Origin: Sneathiella sp.
GTDB taxonomy: Bacteria > Pseudomonadota > Alphaproteobacteria > Sneathiellales > Sneathiellaceae
DNA: 36,689 bases
NCBI GenBank assembly: GCA_002706985.1
Contig: PAKP01000022.1
Coordinates: 1-36,689, forward strand
Direction: 5' to 3'
Notes under the pieces: model-generated
Told to the model about the DNA's origin: nothing
Database searches by the model: none
Seen by the model: only the letters and a program-made list of their open reading frames with translations
In this document: positions 1 through 8,874 of the stretch, piece by piece
Position numbering within the stretch: position 1 is the first letter of the stretch
Layout: every line of letters starts with the position of its first letter
Made by a program: the position numbers and the translations under genes

Positions 1-1
1 A

Positions 2-952
2 CATCAAGTTGAAGTTTTGGCAGGCGACGACGGCACCCGGCTTGACCGGCTGCTGGCCGATGCACTGGAGGACCTCTCACGGAGCCGGATCAAACCGCTG
101 ATCAAGGACGGTCTTGTCGCACTTGACGGGCTCGCGGTCACGGACCCTGCGCGCCGGGTTCGTGCAGGGGAGACCTATGAGGTGACGGTCCCCGATGCGA
201 CGCCGGACGAGCCGGAGCCGGAGAATATCCCGCTCGATATCCTGTTCGAGGACGAGCATCTGATCGTCCTCAACAAGCCGGCGGGCATGGTGGTGCATCC
301 GGCGGCGGGCAACTGGTCCGGCACGCTGGTCAACGCCCTCCTCCATCATTGCCGCGACAGCCTGTCCGGCATCGGCGGCGTCAAGCGCCCCGGCATCGTC
401 CACCGCATCGACAAGGACACCAGCGGCCTGATGGTCGCGGCGAAGAATGACGCGGCGCATCAAGGGCTTGCCGCGCTGTTTGCCGCCCATAACATCGAGC
501 GGCGCTACCGGGCCGTGGTCTGGGCGCGCGTATATCCGGCGGCAGGGGAAATCCGCGAGAGCATCGGCCGCGATCCGCATAACCGCAAGCGCATGGCCGT
601 GGTCACGCAGGGCGGCAAGCCCGCCGCCACCCGCTATCAATTGGAGGAGAATTTCGCTGATATTGCGGGGCTGGTGAGGTGCGAGCTTGAAACCGGCCGC
701 ACCCACCAGATCCGCGTGCATATGGCCCATATCGGCCATGCCCTTGTCGGCGATCCGCTCTACAGCCGGCCGAAGCGCAGCCGCCTCTCCAAACTGCCCG
801 AAAACCGCCAGGAAATCATCCATGCCTTCCCCCGTCAGGCCCTGCATGCCGAAATCCTCGGTTTTGTGCATCCCGTCACAGACAAGCGCTTGATATTCGA
901 GATAGATTTACCATCTGATATGAGGGGTCTGATCACGGCATTGAGGGGGTAA
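2..952 (+). CDS. rluD: RluD-family 23S rRNA pseudouridine synthase (5' end outside window)
   Basis: Converts specific uridines of large-subunit rRNA to pseudouridine during ribosome assembly in the cytoplasm. The frame is open from base 2 and reads HQVEV before a TTG at 17. The 17 position is therefore not a convincing start, and the true start lies upstream of the window. An S4-type RNA-binding region (TRLDRLL... through DGLVALDG) comes first. The catalytic domain follows, with the family signature HRIDKDTSG at nt 401-427 containing the catalytic Asp, and the later RTHQIRVHMAHIGHALVGDPLY motif region is intact. Length and motif order fit RluD or RluC; RluD is preferred because rluD commonly precedes rpoH in alphaproteobacteria. 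The stop is TAA at 950-952. Confidence 0.92.
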   Translation, partial: HQVEVLAGDDGTRLDRLLADALEDLSRSRIKPLIKDGLVALDGLAVTDPARRVRAGETYEVTVPDATPDEPEPENIPLDILFEDEHLIVLNKPAGMVVHPAAGNWSGTLVNALLHHCRDSLSGIGGVKRPGIVHRIDKDTSGLMVAAKNDAAHQGLAALFAAHNIERRYRAVVWARVYPAAGEIRESIGRDPHNRKRMAVVTQGGKPAATRYQLEENFADIAGLVRCELETGRTHQIRVHMAHIGHALVGDPLYSRPKRSRLSKLPENRQEIIHAFPRQALHAEILGFVHPVTDKRLIFEIDLPSDMRGLITALRG

Positions 953-1070
953 ATACCCTACGCTATGGCCAAAAGCAGGCTCCGAATAGGCAGGAATTGT
1001 AATCGGGCTCGTTTTTCGGGCGTCTTGCACGACGAAAACCGGGTGCCAGTAAGAAGAGAGGGTCCTGAAT

Positions 1071-1952
1071 ATGACGACTACATCAACATTACCCGTCCTG
1101 ACGCCGGAAGGCGGTCTGTCACGCTACCTTCAGGAAATCCGCAAATTCCCCATGCTGGAGCAGTCAGAGGAATATATGCTGGCGAAGGCATGGAAGGACC
1201 ATGGCGATACGGAAGCCGCGCATAAAATGGTGACGAGCCACCTCCGGCTGGTCGCAAAAATTGCTATGGGCTACCGCGGCTATGGCCTGCCGATCGCCGA
1301 ACTTATCTCCGAGGGCAACGTCGGCATGATGCAGGCGGTCAAACGGTTCGAGCCGGAAAAAGGCTTCCGCCTGTCCACATATGCCATGTGGTGGATTCGC
1401 GCGGCGATACAGGAATATATCCTGCGCACATGGTCACTCGTGAAAATGGGTACGACCGCAGCGCAGAAGAAGCTGTTCTTCAATCTTCGCAAGATCAAGG
1501 GCCAGATCGAGGCCATTGACGAAGGCGACATGTCCGCGGAACAGGTCAAGACCATCTCCAAGAAGCTCGGTGTGTCCGAGGATGAGGTGATCAATATGAA
1601 CCGCCGCCTCACCGCGCCGGATCACAGCCTGAACGCCCCCATGCGCGCCGAAAGCGAAGGCGAATGGATGGACTGGCTCGAGGATGAGACACCGAACCAG
1701 GAAACTGTCTATGCGGAGAATGAGGAGCTGAAAAGCCGCCGCGCAATGCTCGAAAACGCGATGGATGTTCTCAATGAGCGCGAACGCCATATCCTGACGG
1801 AACGGCGCCTGCGCGACGAGCCGCTCACTCTGGAAGAGCTGAGCCAGGAATATGACATCAGTCGGGAACGGGTCCGCCAGATTGAGGTCCGCGCGTTCGA
1901 GAAACTGCAACGGGCGATGAAATCGAAAGTCATGGAAGAGCGGTTGAGCTAA
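1071..1952 (+). CDS. rpoH: RNA polymerase heat-shock sigma factor (sigma-32)
   Basis: Directs RNA polymerase to heat-shock promoters (chaperones, proteases). It is a 293-residue sigma-70 family protein of RpoH length. Region 2 (about residues 50-125) contains the core-binding and -10-melting segment, with FRLSTYAMWWIRAAIQEYI. The RpoH box QKKLFFNLR is at residues 132-140, which separates it from housekeeping sigma factors. Region 4.2 is a helix-turn-helix near the C-terminus (LTLEELSQEYDISRERVRQIE). The ATG at 1071 is preceded by a GAGAGGG Shine-Dalgarno about 8 nt away. It follows rluD in the same direction after a 118-nt gap and is closed by a strong hairpin terminator. FtsH, encoded at 18317-20245, degrades sigma-32 in E. 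coli; the same loop here is an inference. Confidence 0.97.
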   Translation: MTTTSTLPVLTPEGGLSRYLQEIRKFPMLEQSEEYMLAKAWKDHGDTEAAHKMVTSHLRLVAKIAMGYRGYGLPIAELISEGNVGMMQAVKRFEPEKGFRLSTYAMWWIRAAIQEYILRTWSLVKMGTTAAQKKLFFNLRKIKGQIEAIDEGDMSAEQVKTISKKLGVSEDEVINMNRRLTAPDHSLNAPMRAESEGEWMDWLEDETPNQETVYAENEELKSRRAMLENAMDVLNERERHILTERRLRDEPLTLEELSQEYDISRERVRQIEVRAFEKLQRAMKSKVMEERLS

Positions 1953-1970
1953 CCCGCCGCCAAGGCCTTA

Positions 1971-2007
1971 AAAAAAGGCGCCTGCCCTCACCGGCGGCGC
2001 CTTTTTC
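1971..2007. terminator. Bidirectional Rho-independent terminator
   Basis: Inverted repeat aaaaaaggcgcc (1971-1982) / ggcgccttttt (1996-2006) with a 13-nt loop. The A-run on one side and T-run on the other give a U-tract in both directions. It sits between the end of rpoH and the end of the leftward ABM-domain gene, so it can serve both. Confidence 0.88.
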
Positions 2008-2024
2008 ATGTCTTTACATGTCCC

Positions 2025-2384
2025 TTAGCGCGAGAAGCCACCGACGGACGGCATCCGGACCGCACCCATCCGCGAGAGCCCCTTCAACACCGCATCGGAC
2101 GGATCGCCATAAACGGTCATCTTTTTAAGCGCCAGCACCTCCAGAAAGCGGGGGGCGAACTTGCTGCCAAAATTCCCCATATGGACAAGCGCCGCCTCCG
2201 AATCCTTAAATCTTTCAAGGATATGGCAGATTTTCTTGTCATCGCTTACCGACCATTCATAATTGAGCGCGCCGGGCTCGTCGGCCTTCGTCGCATCGAC
2301 CATTTCCGTCATCAGCGCCTCGAAATTCTCATATTCCCCGGGTTTGATTTCCAGCTGGAATATCCAGTACACATGCCCTGTCAT
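2025..2384 (-). CDS. ABM-domain protein (putative quinol monooxygenase)
   Basis: Small 119-residue protein resembling the antibiotic biosynthesis monooxygenase (ABM) ferredoxin-like fold. An N-terminal strand (GHVYWIFQLEIKPG) is followed by a helix (FEALMTEMVDATKADEPGALNYEW), then strands and a helix (KICHILERFKDSEAALVHM). The order matches YgiN/ABM proteins, which act as small dimeric oxygenases on quinone-like compounds; the substrate here is unknown. The ATG at 2384 has an AAGGAAAG Shine-Dalgarno. It lies 96 nt after the membrane-protein gene on the same strand and ends at a shared terminator, so it may close that operon. Family assignment is by pattern only. Confidence 0.72.
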   Translation of the reverse strand: MTGHVYWIFQLEIKPGEYENFEALMTEMVDATKADEPGALNYEWSVSDDKKICHILERFKDSEAALVHMGNFGSKFAPRFLEVLALKKMTVYGDPSDAVLKGLSRMGAVRMPSVGGFSR

Positions 2385-2480
2385 TTTTCTTCTTTCCTTT
2401 ATTGACTATGCGAGGCGAGACTATGCCGAAACTGCCGCCGCATTTCCAGTGCAAAAGGAGAGAAAAGAGAGAGATGGCCT

Positions 2481-2975
2481 CTAGCGGCCGACTTGCGAAT
2501 ATTCCTTGACGTCGGTGACGAACTGCCCGCCCCATTCCTCGACGAGCTTGCCGCGCTGTTTTTCCAGCTTGGCGATATTGGCTTTCGCCTGCAGCTCATA
2601 GGCCGCAAACACGACGATGGGCACGGCCCAGGCGAGGAAAACCGCAATCCCCGCGCCGCCGAACATGGCCAGCCACATATAGACATCGGACAGTAGCTTG
2701 AAGGCCTCCTGAAAATTCTGCCCGCGCTCCCACAGGATGCCGATGACCGGAATGATCCCTGCAAGATTGAACGCCAGCATGGCTGCGAGCGTGCCTGTGC
2801 GTTCCGTTTTCAGCAGGATCGCCACCAGGCTCGGGATCATGCCGACAATCAAGATCAGCATCGTCGGCGGCGCGAACACCAACCCCAGCCCGGACAGAAC
2901 CATCACCCAGAAAAGAGCGATATTCTTGCCGGTACTGCTGTCGATTTCCGCTGTTTTCCTTGCCTCTTTTGCCAT
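2481..2975 (-). CDS. Four-helix membrane protein of unknown function
   Basis: Not recognised as a named family. The 164-residue protein has a charged N-terminus (MAKEARKTAEIDSSTGK) and four predicted membrane helices at about residues 17-36, 38-56, 62-82 and 96-125. A charged, probably cytoplasmic helical tail (LQAKANIAKLEKQRGKLVEEW) follows. It has no signal peptide and no transporter signature. The start codon lies only 4 nt after the stop of the kinase-like gene, so the two are very probably translationally coupled and may form one membrane complex. Confidence 0.75.
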   Translation of the reverse strand: MAKEARKTAEIDSSTGKNIALFWVMVLSGLGLVFAPPTMLILIVGMIPSLVAILLKTERTGTLAAMLAFNLAGIIPVIGILWERGQNFQEAFKLLSDVYMWLAMFGGAGIAVFLAWAVPIVVFAAYELQAKANIAKLEKQRGKLVEEWGGQFVTDVKEYSQVGR

Positions 2976-2979
2976 GTCG

Positions 2980-5025
2980 CTATCCGATAAAGTAAAGAGC
3001 CGAAACGACCATGCTGCTCACCAGGGACGTAATCGCCAGAACCGACGTGATCCAGGCGCCATAGCGGGCGGCGGCCTGTCGCCGCTGCTCCGTACCGTTG
3101 GCGAGAAACGCCGCCATCCGCTCCGCCTGCCCCGCCGTTGCGAGCGCGCTGTGATATTCCTTGGCATCGGCGGCAAGCTGCCGGTCGATATCCATCGCCT
3201 TCAGGATTTCGATCAGGGAGCCGATTTTCTTCGCGCTCTGGAATTTCTGGGTAATGACCTCCCGGCGCAGGCGCGACTTGAATTTCGCGAACACCGGTTT
3301 CAACGCCTCCTCCGCCCAGCGGCAGAAACCCGGAAGCGGCCCCGGATGCACGGCGGACTGCAGCCGCGCGAAGAGTTTGACTTCGATGAGCGTATGATCG
3401 GCGCTACCCGGCGCCGCGCCCGACATCGGCTGCAAAAACTGATCGATACCCTTCGTCTTTGCCGCGATGAAGCCCGCGGCGTGGCGGTCGAACGGGTTCG
3501 CCTGACCGTTGGCGGAAACCATCTTTTTCTCTGCAACTTCAATGAATTCCCGGACACTTCTGACATGATATCCGAGCATCAGTGGGCTAAGGCAGGGCGT
3601 ATGACGGTTGAGCTCGTACAGGCAGCGTTCCAGCCCCGCTCCGGCGTCCTTCTTCCGCCGCATATGCTCCATGCAGGTAAAAAGCTCGCTTTCGCTGATC
3701 CAGTCGAGGCGCCGCCCGTTCGCGCTCGCCTGTTCGGTGACGATGTTGAGCAGAATGCCGCTTTCAAAGAGCTCGGCCAGCGATTTCTTGAGTTCCGTGT
3801 CGTCCTTATGGAACGCCCAGAGCAGCAGGCTGTCGAGACCGCCAAGCGAGAAGGAGACATTGTTGAACCAGAAGGGTCCCTCCGGGTCCAGCAGATAGGT
3901 CGCCTGCGCCACGGCGGTCGTCGTATTTCGTTTCTGGCGGTTTGACATGCCGCCGGAATCGCCCTGAAGATGGGAAATTTTGTTGGCCGTCTCTTCCTCC
4001 CGGAGGGCACTTTTCACCCATTTCGCAAGCTGTCCGCTTTTCAAAAGTTCCATCGCCGCCATCGGCTTTGCCCGCATCGCCTGCGCCAGCAGATGGGGCG
4101 AGTTATACTCCTCATCGCCGAAGGCCAGCTTGCTGAAGCCGCGCCGGTCCCCACGCCCGCGTCGCGGCGTATCCTTGATCTTTTCGCGCCAGTTGACCAG
4201 CATATCCGCCGTCCAGCGCGCCTTCGGGTCATCCTGCAGCAGTCCCGCCAGAAGATCGCTAACCCGCTGCGAGAGGGTCATCCCCTCGGTCAGGAAGGCG
4301 AAGCTGCCATGCTTGATCTTGCCCGCGAAAATCTCCTCCGAGCTCATGTCCGCCGCCGGCTGCACCCCGCCCAGCAGATGGACGATCAGAACACCGACCG
4401 CATAGAGATCATCCGCCGGCACCCCTTCTCCCCGGGCCAAAGGATGCGCCATCGCATTTTCCAGTGTCTCATAGACCATTGGCTGATCCGCGCCCGGCGC
4501 CGTGGTGATCGCCTCCCCCAGTTGGACTTCCAGCCGCGCGTCATCGGCGAAAAAAAGATTATCCGCCCGTATTCCGCGGTGGGTTAGCTTGACTTTATGC
4601 AGCGCGGCAAGGCACTGGGCGACCGGCGTCAGAACCTGATCGAATATCTGCTTTTCCGCGACCGGACCTTCGGCGGCATTGAAGAACAGCCCACCGCGCG
4701 GCATCTCGAAAACCGAGACATAGCGGGTATCGGTGTCTGAAAAAGCAACCGCGCCACGGGCCAGAAGCTCCACCATTCCGGGGACGAGGCTTTCGCTCAT
4801 CCGCTCCGCCAGCCGTTGCCGGATCACACTGTAAGGGTTTGAAATAACGGCAAAATACTGGGCCGCCGAATCCTGAGTATCAAACGCCTGAACCGCCAGA
4901 TTTTCGCCGCTTGCGAGAAAATCGAGGCGTCGCGACAGATCGACGCGGTAGCGGCCGCGCAGCACCCCGTTGTGGCCTGGGGCCACCGGTTCTATCTCGC
5001 TATCCAATGTCTCGGCAAGGCTCAT
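2980..5025 (-). CDS. Membrane-anchored protein kinase-like protein (probable pseudokinase)
   Basis: 681 residues. Residues about 25-285 follow the eukaryotic-like kinase plan. The catalytic-loop equivalent is HRGIRADN (149-156) and a DFG-position LG motif reads QLG (168-170). An alpha-F-like segment DDLYAVGVLIVHLLGG (205-220) and an alpha-I-like DDPKARWTA (265-273) also fit. The HRD Asp is Gly, the DFG Asp is Gln, and no clear beta-3 Lys is seen (AVQAF or FAVIS in that region), so phosphotransfer looks unlikely. Residues about 290-655 are a helical region I do not recognise, and the last 22 residues are hydrophobic (WITSVLAITSLVSSMVVSAL), a tail anchor. It is tightly coupled to the downstream four-helix membrane protein. 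Its role is unknown; scaffolding or sensing at the inner membrane is inference. Confidence 0.82.
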   Translation of the reverse strand: MSLAETLDSEIEPVAPGHNGVLRGRYRVDLSRRLDFLASGENLAVQAFDTQDSAAQYFAVISNPYSVIRQRLAERMSESLVPGMVELLARGAVAFSDTDTRYVSVFEMPRGGLFFNAAEGPVAEKQIFDQVLTPVAQCLAALHKVKLTHRGIRADNLFFADDARLEVQLGEAITTAPGADQPMVYETLENAMAHPLARGEGVPADDLYAVGVLIVHLLGGVQPAADMSSEEIFAGKIKHGSFAFLTEGMTLSQRVSDLLAGLLQDDPKARWTADMLVNWREKIKDTPRRGRGDRRGFSKLAFGDEEYNSPHLLAQAMRAKPMAAMELLKSGQLAKWVKSALREEETANKISHLQGDSGGMSNRQKRNTTTAVAQATYLLDPEGPFWFNNVSFSLGGLDSLLLWAFHKDDTELKKSLAELFESGILLNIVTEQASANGRRLDWISESELFTCMEHMRRKKDAGAGLERCLYELNRHTPCLSPLMLGYHVRSVREFIEVAEKKMVSANGQANPFDRHAAGFIAAKTKGIDQFLQPMSGAAPGSADHTLIEVKLFARLQSAVHPGPLPGFCRWAEEALKPVFAKFKSRLRREVITQKFQSAKKIGSLIEILKAMDIDRQLAADAKEYHSALATAGQAERMAAFLANGTEQRRQAAARYGAWITSVLAITSLVSSMVVSALYFIG

Positions 5026-5110
5026 CGCGCGTCACGTCAGTCCGTCTGGTTAAAATCAGGGCCCGATTGTCGCAACCGCACGTTAAAATGGGGTTAAATT
5101 CCGCCTCTCT

Positions 5111-6283
5111 TCAAGGGTGCGGATCGCCCACGAGAGCCGGTTTTCGCCACACCATCAGGCTGGCGATGATTATTCCGGTCGCCGCCATCAGGGAGGCCAT
5201 GACGAAATTGCCGAAAACCCCGTGCACAAACCCGGCAAAGATCGGTCCGACGATCTGTCCGATGCCAACCGCCAGGGTCATCACCGCGAGGATCTGGCGC
5301 GCATGGTCGGGCACCATATTCCGCGCCTCGACAAGGCCGAGGGCCGTCATGCCCATGAAGGTCCCGCCGAGCAGGATGGCGGCAAGGCTGAGGACAATCG
5401 GTCCGTCGCCAAGGACGCTCGCCGTCACTCCCATCGCCATCGCGAACCCGGCAAATGAATAGCTCCGCCGGTTGCCAACCCTGCGGCTGACCCAGCTCCA
5501 AAAGGCGACGGAAGGCATGGCCGCAAGCCCGACGATCAGCCAGATATAGGACTGCATCCACTGCACATCCGGCAACTGCCGGACCAGCGTCGAGAGAAAG
5601 GTCGCCGTGATGATATAGCCAAAACCGAGCAGGAAATAGGACAGGATCAGCGCCTTGAGCGACCGGCTGTAGCGCAAGGGCTCTGTCGCCGCCGCCTGCG
5701 TCCCGACCTCCGAGACCGGCGGAACCAGATAGAAGATAAAGGGCACGATGAGGAAGGACAGGATGCCGGAGGCGATCCACATCCCCTGCCAGTCGACCGC
5801 CAGCCTTTCAACAGTGATGATCAGCACGGAAGAAAGCGCAATCCCGGTGCCGACACCGGCAAAATGCAGGGCGGCAAGGCCGGAGCGATTATTGAGCGCA
5901 AGACGGCTCAGGATCAGGGTCGAACCGAAAACCATGACGAAAGCCGAGGTAATGCCGCCGATCAGCCGGAGACCCAGGAAAATCTCGAAATTCGTGGTCA
6001 GCCCCATGGCGAGGGTGGTGAAGGCACAGGTAACGAGCGAGGTCAGGAACCAGCGGCGCGGACTACCCGCAAGGTTCCGCCGCGTCCCGAACAGCGCGCC
6101 GAGCAGATAACCGAGATAATTGGCCGAGGCGAGCAGCCCGGCATCGGGCTTGCTGATCCCGAGGCCCGTCTCCATGAAGGGCAGGATCGGCGTATAGACA
6201 AAACGGCTGACGCCGATACAGACCGCAAGCGACAACAGACCACCAAAGGCAAGCAGGGCCATCCGGTCGGACTGCTGGCGCAT
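5111..6283 (-). CDS. MFS transporter, YbfB/YjiJ-like
   Basis: Integral inner-membrane transporter of 390 residues with about 12 hydrophobic helices. The N-terminal segment ICIGVSRF-like (AVCIGVSRFVYTPILPFM) and ASANYLGYLLGALFG resemble the YbfB/YjiJ branch of the major facilitator superfamily. The substrate cannot be read from sequence. The gene starts 4 nt after the purA stop, so it is probably co-transcribed with hisZ-purA. The 85-nt gap after it separates it from the kinase-like gene. No functional link to purine or histidine synthesis is evident; the arrangement may simply be read-through. Confidence 0.83.
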   Translation of the reverse strand: MRQQSDRMALLAFGGLLSLAVCIGVSRFVYTPILPFMETGLGISKPDAGLLASANYLGYLLGALFGTRRNLAGSPRRWFLTSLVTCAFTTLAMGLTTNFEIFLGLRLIGGITSAFVMVFGSTLILSRLALNNRSGLAALHFAGVGTGIALSSVLIITVERLAVDWQGMWIASGILSFLIVPFIFYLVPPVSEVGTQAAATEPLRYSRSLKALILSYFLLGFGYIITATFLSTLVRQLPDVQWMQSYIWLIVGLAAMPSVAFWSWVSRRVGNRRSYSFAGFAMAMGVTASVLGDGPIVLSLAAILLGGTFMGMTALGLVEARNMVPDHARQILAVMTLAVGIGQIVGPIFAGFVHGVFGNFVMASLMAATGIIIASLMVWRKPALVGDPHP

Positions 6284-6287
6284 AGCC

Positions 6288-7586
6288 CTAGTCTTCGAAC
6301 GGGTCGCGGACGAGGATCGTGTCTTCGCGTTCCGGGCTGGTGGAGAGAAGCGCGACCGGCGCCTCGATCAGTTCCTCGACATGGCGGATATATTTGACCG
6401 CTTCCGCCGGCAGGTCGGCCCAGCTGCGTGCGCCGAAGGTGCTGTCGCTCCAGCCTTCCATGGTCTCATAGATCGGCTTGACCGCCGCCTGATCGGCCAT
6501 GTTCGACGGGAAATAGTCGATTTTCTTGCCGTTGAGCTCATAACCAACGCAGATTTTAAGCTCGTCCATACCGTCCAGCACATCCAGCTTGGTCAGCGCA
6601 ATTCCGGTAATGCCGCCGGTTTTCACCGTCTGGCGGACCATCACCGCATCGAACCAGCCGCAGCGGCGCTTGCGTCCGGTGACAACGCCAAATTCCTTGC
6701 CGCGCTTGCCCAGCCCCTCGCCAATCTCATCGAACAGCTCGGTCGGGAACGGCCCCTCCCCGACCCGTGTCGTATAGGCCTTGGTGATGCCGAGAACGAA
6801 ATTGATCGCCGACGGGCCAATGCCGCTGCCGACCGCCGCCTGTCCGGCCAGCGTGTTGGAGGAAGTAACGAACGGATAAGTGCCGTGATCATTGTCGAGC
6901 ATTGCCCCTTGCGCCCCTTCGAACAGGACCCGCTTGCGCGCCTTCTTCGCCTCGTCCAGGCGGCGCCAGACAATGTCGGAGAATTCAAGTATTTTAGGTG
7001 CAATTTCAATAAGTTGCGCGAGCAACTTGTCGCCATCCACCAACTCCGCGCCCATCCCCTTGCGGAGCGCATTATGATGATCAAGCAGGGTCGAAATCTT
7101 GCGTTTCAGCAGCGCCTCGTCGGTCAGGTCGCAGACACGGATGGCGCGCCGCGCCGCCTTATCCTCATAGGCCGGGCCAATGCCGCGCCGGGTCGTGCCG
7201 ATCTTGACGGCGGAGTTCGACACAGCATCTTCGCGCAATGCATCCAGTTCCCCATGCAGCGGCAGGATCAGCGTTGCATTCTCGGCGATTTTCAGCGAGT
7301 CATGATCGACGGTCACGCCCTGTTCGCGGACGGTCTCGATCTCTTTCACCAGCGCCCAGGGATCAACGACAACGCCGTTGCCAATCACCGATACCTTGCC
7401 GCCGCGGACGATACCGGAAGGCAGCAGGCTGAGTTTATACACCTTGCCATCGACGACGAGCGTATGGCCCGCGTTATGCCCCCCCTGAAAGCGCACCACT
7501 ACATCGGCGCGCTGGGACAGCCAGTCAACAATCTTACCCTTGCCCTCGTCACCCCATTGGGAGCCAACCACCGCTACGTTCGCCAT
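6288..7586 (-). CDS. purA: Adenylosuccinate synthase
   Basis: Catalyses the GTP-dependent condensation of IMP with aspartate to adenylosuccinate, the first committed step to AMP. The 432-residue length is standard. The N-terminal GTP-binding signature [12 protein letters not shown] includes catalytic Asp13, and GGHNAGHT supplies catalytic His41. The IMP-binding segment [14 protein letters not shown] and a C-terminal guanine-recognition TKLDVLDG motif are present. It lies 29 nt downstream of hisZ on the same strand. Pairing of hisZ with purA is seen in many alphaproteobacteria, though the enzymes belong to different purine-linked pathways (histidine synthesis consumes ATP and PRPP). Confidence 0.98.
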   Translation of the reverse strand: MANVAVVGSQWGDEGKGKIVDWLSQRADVVVRFQGGHNAGHTLVVDGKVYKLSLLPSGIVRGGKVSVIGNGVVVDPWALVKEIETVREQGVTVDHDSLKIAENATLILPLHGELDALREDAVSNSAVKIGTTRRGIGPAYEDKAARRAIRVCDLTDEALLKRKISTLLDHHNALRKGMGAELVDGDKLLAQLIEIAPKILEFSDIVWRRLDEAKKARKRVLFEGAQGAMLDNDHGTYPFVTSSNTLAGQAAVGSGIGPSAINFVLGITKAYTTRVGEGPFPTELFDEIGEGLGKRGKEFGVVTGRKRRCGWFDAVMVRQTVKTGGITGIALTKLDVLDGMDELKICVGYELNGKKIDYFPSNMADQAAVKPIYETMEGWSDSTFGARSWADLPAEAVKYIRHVEELIEAPVALLSTSPEREDTILVRDPFED

Positions 7587-7615
7587 AATCCTGTATCCTC
7601 GAAAGTTTCTCTATA

Positions 7616-8755
7616 TCAGGAGAGTTTTTTGACGCCGTCGGCGCCGAAGAGATGTCCACAATGGAGGCGTCTGGCCTCCGCCTCGATATCCTGTTCCGGG
7701 GCCAGCCCCGCCACGGTTTTCCAGCCGTCCTGACGCAAGCCGTATCCTGCTTCAAGCGAGGTGCCGAAGGGAAGATACAGCCGATCGTCGGTGACTTTAC
7801 GCGGCACCGCCCGCATCAGGCTGTCGAGGAAAAGCGTAAAGCCGGAAGCAGGCTCCCCGTCCATCAGCAGATAGCGCCCGCCTCGCCCAAGTTCCCCGCG
7901 CACGCCGCGCGCAAAAACCGTGAAGCTGAGCCCTGTCTGATATTCAAAGCCGCGATATTCGCCGGGATCAATGGTGAGCGTGAGTTCTGGCGCCGCTGTT
8001 TCAAGCTGTTCGACCACGCGTTTCAGCCCCTCCACCTGCGCCGCGCTTTCGGGCGGCAGGGACAGCGCGTCAAGCGCGGCAATCGCCTGCTTCGCCGGAC
8101 CTGACGCTTTCAGAAGGGCAATCAGGTTTGTCGACAGAGGCGTTTCAAAGTCGGCCAGCAACGCCGCATCCTTGTGATCGAGGGCCGCGCGGGCGGATTG
8201 CGCGGTCTCGTCATCAATCTCTAGCTCGCTGCACAGGGTCGGCACCAAAGTCGGCAAGGTCAGGTCGATCGAGAATTTCTCGATCTCCAGCGCCTTCAGC
8301 GCCTCCGCCGCGAGCAGGATCAATTCCGCATCCGCCGCCGTCTCGGCGGGGCCGATGAGTTCCACCCCGGCCTGCGCGAACTGCCGTTCCGGCCGGAGCT
8401 GGGTGCCATGCACACGCAGGACCTGCCCGGCATAGGACAGGCGCAGAGGGCGCGGGTCCTGCTTCATGCGGGTAGTGGCAACACGGGCGATCTGCAATGT
8501 CATATCCGTGCGAATCCCCATCATGCGATGCGACGCCGGGTCCATGACGCGGAACATTTTCGAGGCGAGCGCCGCGCCGGCACCTTCCAGCAGATGCTCT
8601 TCGAATTCAATCAGGGGAGGTTTCACCTGCTGATAGCCGTTGCTCGCAAAAACCTCCATCAGGGTACGGTTGATGCGGGCCTCGCGCGCAGCCGCGGGCG
8701 GGAGCATATCTGCCAAACCGGCGGGCAGCAGGCCTTTTTCGGAATAGTCATTCAT
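7616..8755 (-). CDS. hisZ: ATP phosphoribosyltransferase regulatory subunit
   Basis: HisZ is a catalytically inactive histidyl-tRNA-synthetase paralogue that binds short-form HisG and makes it active and histidine-sensitive. The 379-residue protein carries the class II synthetase core: motif 2-like GIRTDMTLQIARVATTRM, then RLSYAGQVLRVHGTQLRPERQFAQAGVELIG. It lacks the C-terminal anticodon-binding domain of a true HisRS, which favours HisZ. Its presence predicts a short HisG elsewhere; hisG is not in this window. The start ATG at 8755 is separated from serA by a terminator, so hisZ likely has its own promoter in 8756-8804 (none clear). Confidence 0.9.
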   Translation of the reverse strand: MNDYSEKGLLPAGLADMLPPAAAREARINRTLMEVFASNGYQQVKPPLIEFEEHLLEGAGAALASKMFRVMDPASHRMMGIRTDMTLQIARVATTRMKQDPRPLRLSYAGQVLRVHGTQLRPERQFAQAGVELIGPAETAADAELILLAAEALKALEIEKFSIDLTLPTLVPTLCSELEIDDETAQSARAALDHKDAALLADFETPLSTNLIALLKASGPAKQAIAALDALSLPPESAAQVEGLKRVVEQLETAAPELTLTIDPGEYRGFEYQTGLSFTVFARGVRGELGRGGRYLLMDGEPASGFTLFLDSLMRAVPRKVTDDRLYLPFGTSLEAGYGLRQDGWKTVAGLAPEQDIEAEARRLHCGHLFGADGVKKLS

Positions 8756-8804
8756 TACGTGGGCCTATAAAGCATATTTCCCCGCCGTCGCCAACAGGAA
8801 CAGC

Positions 8805-8835
8805 AAAAAAGCGGCACTTTTTGAGCGCCGCTTTT
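8805..8835 (-). terminator. Rho-independent terminator of serC-serA
   Basis: Reading leftward, a 9-bp stem AAAAGCGGC/GCCGCTTTT (8827-8835 with 8807-8815) with an 11-nt loop is followed by a run of six T (8810-8805). It lies 40 nt after the serA stop and separates the serine operon from hisZ. Confidence 0.85.
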
Positions 8836-8874
8836 CCGAAGTCGCCCGAAGGCGTTCTATTTCGCCAGTGCCGC

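Noticed and set aside
948..959. GGGTA/TACCC dyad at the rluD stop as a terminator
   Set aside because: Only 5 bp and no T-run follow it, so termination is unlikely.
965..1225. Small open frame overlapping the rpoH start
   Set aside because: It has no ribosome-binding site and overlaps the conserved rpoH N-terminus in another frame; it is a leader artefact.
2737..3945. 402-codon open frame opposite the pseudokinase
   Set aside because: It starts inside the membrane-protein gene on the other strand and shows no domain. The sense pair is tightly coupled and has membrane helices and a kinase-like fold.
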